From assembly GCA_001898705.1 (NCBI GenBank), contig MKUU01000006.1, positions 62,001 to 126,000 of the forward strand: a DNA stretch of 64,000 nucleotides, given 5' to 3'. The first letter of the stretch is position 1, and the number at the start of each line of letters is the position of its first letter. The position numbers and the translations under genes are program-made. Below, in pieces: positions 62,529 through 64,000 of this stretch. The notes below the pieces were generated by a model, which worked only from the letters and a program-made list of their open reading frames with translations, was not told the DNA's origin and made no database searches. This DNA comes from Caedibacter sp. 38-128. GTDB taxonomy: Bacteria; Pseudomonadota; Alphaproteobacteria; Caedimonadales; Caedimonadaceae.

Positions 62529-63501
62529 GGGGTACAACTTTATGAATAAGATTTGAAAACAAGTTTTTCTCTTTAAGCGTCACATGAGCACGAATTATTT
62601 TTACCTTTTGGCGCATGTCATGCGGAAGGCGCAAGAAATCTTTTTCTGTTGTTACCAGTTGTGCCTTAAGTTGATCAGCATGTGCACGTAATTTATCTAG
62701 GTCTCTAGATTTAAAAGAATAATGATCAGGAAAAGCTTTTTCAGCAATAACATGAAGGCCATAGTTATGTAACATCGCGAAAAATTTTTCTGGATGTCCG
62801 ATTCCTGCAAAGGCATAAATAGGTTTGTTTTTTAGAGCTTGAATATCATTTATATAAGGATCCAGGTCCCCGTGAAAAATGGGGCAAATCCCTTGCCATC
62901 TTTTTTCAAGAGAATGATTATCTTTCCCCATTATCATAATAATGTTTGCTTTTTTGAGGCCACTTTCAACAGTTTCACGTAAAGGACCTGCAGGAAAAAC
63001 ACGTTCATTTCCTAAGCCATATTCGCCATTAACAACAATAATTGAAAAATTTTTGTAAAGACTTGGATTTTGCAACCCATCATCTAATATCAGAATTTCT
63101 GCGCCTGCTTGGGTTGCCGCTTTAGCGCCTTCGGCTTTATTTTTAGAGATCCAGGTTGAGGTCGCTTGGGCAAGTAAAAGAGGTTCATCTCCTACTTCCT
63201 GAGCGGTGTGATAAAAAGGATCAACAAGAAGAGGACCCTTCAGTTTTCCACCATATCCTCTCGATAAAATATGAACATTAAAACCTTGTTCTTTCAAAGC
63301 TGAGGCAATCATGATGGTGATAGGCGTTTTTCCTGTGCCTCCTAAGACAATATTACCCACGCAGATGACGGGGATTCGGATTTTTGTTGTTATTGTAAAT
63401 CGTTCTCTTTGAGATGTAATCAATCGATATAAAGCTCCAAACGGGGAAAGGAGAACCCCATACAAACTATTTTTATTTTTCCAAAAAAGAGGAGCTTTCA
63501 A
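62512..63501 (-). CDS. lpxK: Tetraacyldisaccharide 4'-kinase
   Basis: 329 residues. Walker A is in VGNIVLGGTGKTPITIMIA, followed by LSRGYGGKLKGPLLVD, EVGDEPLLLAQ, ILILDDGLQNPSL and the C-terminal EKDFLRLP. LpxK phosphorylates the 4' position of the lipid A disaccharide at the inner membrane. It overlaps waaA by 4 bases and the acyltransferase by 17. Confidence 0.95.
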   Translation of the reverse strand: MKAPLFWKNKNSLYGVLLSPFGALYRLITSQRERFTITTKIRIPVICVGNIVLGGTGKTPITIMIASALKEQGFNVHILSRGYGGKLKGPLLVDPFYHTAQEVGDEPLLLAQATSTWISKNKAEGAKAATQAGAEILILDDGLQNPSLYKNFSIIVVNGEYGLGNERVFPAGPLRETVESGLKKANIIMIMGKDNHSLEKRWQGICPIFHGDLDPYINDIQALKNKPIYAFAGIGHPEKFFAMLHNYGLHVIAEKAFPDHYSFKSRDLDKLRAHADQLKAQLVTTEKDFLRLPHDMRQKVKIIRAHVTLKEKNLFSNLIHKVVPHEKKN

Positions 63502-64000
63502 GATTGTTTTCCTATTGCCTTGAGATAAGGGGATAAAACCGTGATAACTTGCTCAAGTGTTTTGTTTTGGGCGGATGCAACCTCAAAAGCGGCTTCAGAT
63601 AATTTCTGGCGTAAGTGAGCATGTTTGAGTAGTTCGGTGATTTGTTCAGCAAGTTGCGAAACATCCTGAATTTCAATACTTGCTTGATGAGCTTGAAATA
63701 ATGTCACTAATTCACGTGATTTATGGGTGTAAGGTCCATGCAATATAGCAGAGTGAAGCAAAGCAGGCTCAATAAGATTATGACCTCCTATGGGAACAAG
63801 GGATCCTCCGACAAAAACAATATCAGCCAAGCGATAAAAAAGACCTGTTTCGCCTAAAGTATCACATAGATAGATTTCAGTAACGTTAGAGGGAAGTTCT
63901 CCAATTGAGCGCCGAGCAATCTTAAATTTTTTATTAAGTGTTTCTACGATTTCATCTCCTCTTTCGGGATGACGAGGTAAAATGATTGTCAGGAGTTCAG
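63498..64000 (-). CDS. waaA: 3-deoxy-D-manno-octulosonic acid transferase (partial, 5' end outside)
   Basis: The reading frame continues to the right edge without a start; about 167 C-terminal residues are present. LLTIILPRHPERGDEIVETL, YLCDTLGETGLFYRLADIVF and VGGSLVPIGGHNLIEPALL are the classic C-terminal motifs of KdtA/WaaA, which transfers Kdo to lipid A precursor. It is translationally coupled to lpxK (4-base overlap). Confidence 0.94.
   Translation of the reverse strand, partial: ELLTIILPRHPERGDEIVETLNKKFKIARRSIGELPSNVTEIYLCDTLGETGLFYRLADIVFVGGSLVPIGGHNLIEPALLHSAILHGPYTHKSRELVTLFQAHQASIEIQDVSQLAEQITELLKHAHLRQKLSEAAFEVASAQNKTLEQVITVLSPYLKAIGKQS

Noticed and set aside
1-64000. CRISPR array, insertion sequence with transposase, or rRNA operon
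   Set aside because: No regularly spaced direct repeats, no transposase motifs and no rRNA sequence were seen; the repeats present are short dispersed palindromes.

Overview
The window reads as the replication-origin region of an AT-rich alphaproteobacterium with a Gram-negative envelope. Lineage markers are the C4-type 5-aminolevulinate synthase, the neighbourhood rho-rsmG-parA-parB-holA with leuS-lptE nearby, the secB/Tim44-like/mltA/Smr cluster, hemE beside a DnaA-box-rich intergenic region, and parS inside rsmG. Dispersed palindromic repeats, decayed gene copies, several exported proteins of unknown role, and an orphan VgrG with a toxin/immunity locus suggest a host-associated (protist endosymbiont, Holosporales-like) bacterium. 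That assignment is inference, because no rRNA is present.

Layout. 1-7.0 kb: end of a periplasmic binding protein-like gene, an exported NodB deacetylase, a 1107-residue fused FAD/FNR/[2Fe-2S] oxidoreductase, hinT, hslVU. 7.0-8.9 kb: accessory stretch with an exported GNAT-like protein, two parS sites and a decayed GIY-YIG gene between 27-bp inverted repeats. 8.9-13 kb: Smr, MltA, Tim44-like, SecB, DnaQ and CoaE. 13.0-13.3 kb: probable oriC. 13.3-19.4 kb: hemE-hemH-hemJ, rho, rsmG (with parS), parA, parB. 19.4-26.6 kb: holA, hemA, lptE, leuS, a DUF3576-like lipoprotein and a porin. 26.8-35.6 kb: a JmjC-type oxygenase, a C26 amidotransferase, RluB, an exported kinase-loop protein, a KGG-repeat protein, a serine beta-lactamase-like hydrolase, secA and a parvulin.

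35.6-37.2 kb: a second 5' fragment of rsmG that carries another parS, then a cobalamin riboswitch in front of an unrecognised membrane-anchored protein. 37.2-40.9 kb: tRNA-Asp, efp, suhB, a HAD hydrolase, an aspartate racemase and fdxA. 41-48.6 kb: accessory island with vgrG, a YwqK/MORN-like repeat protein, and, facing them, an exported protein that joins a degenerate biotin-ligase (BirA) fold to a polymorphic-toxin-like C-terminus, followed by two paralogous Imm32-like immunity genes; then about 2 kb of degenerate palindromic repeats. 48.6-64 kb: envelope genes rsmA, surA, lptF-lptG-lptD, a GT4 glycosyltransferase, rpe, tRNA-Gly, an MFS exporter, csaA, an exported alpha/beta hydrolase, an aspartate aminotransferase and the lipid A set lpxL-lpxK-waaA.

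Genes working together: parA/parB with five identical parS palindromes and the oriC candidate form the chromosome segregation locus; hemA, hemE, hemH and hemJ are haem synthesis; lptD/E/F/G, lpxK, an LpxL-type acyltransferase and waaA build and export LPS; secA, secB, surA and the second parvulin move and fold envelope proteins. The most unusual items are the BirA-like toxin operon, the riboswitch-controlled orphan gene, the parS-bearing rsmG fragment, and the GIY-YIG gene flanked by palindromes.
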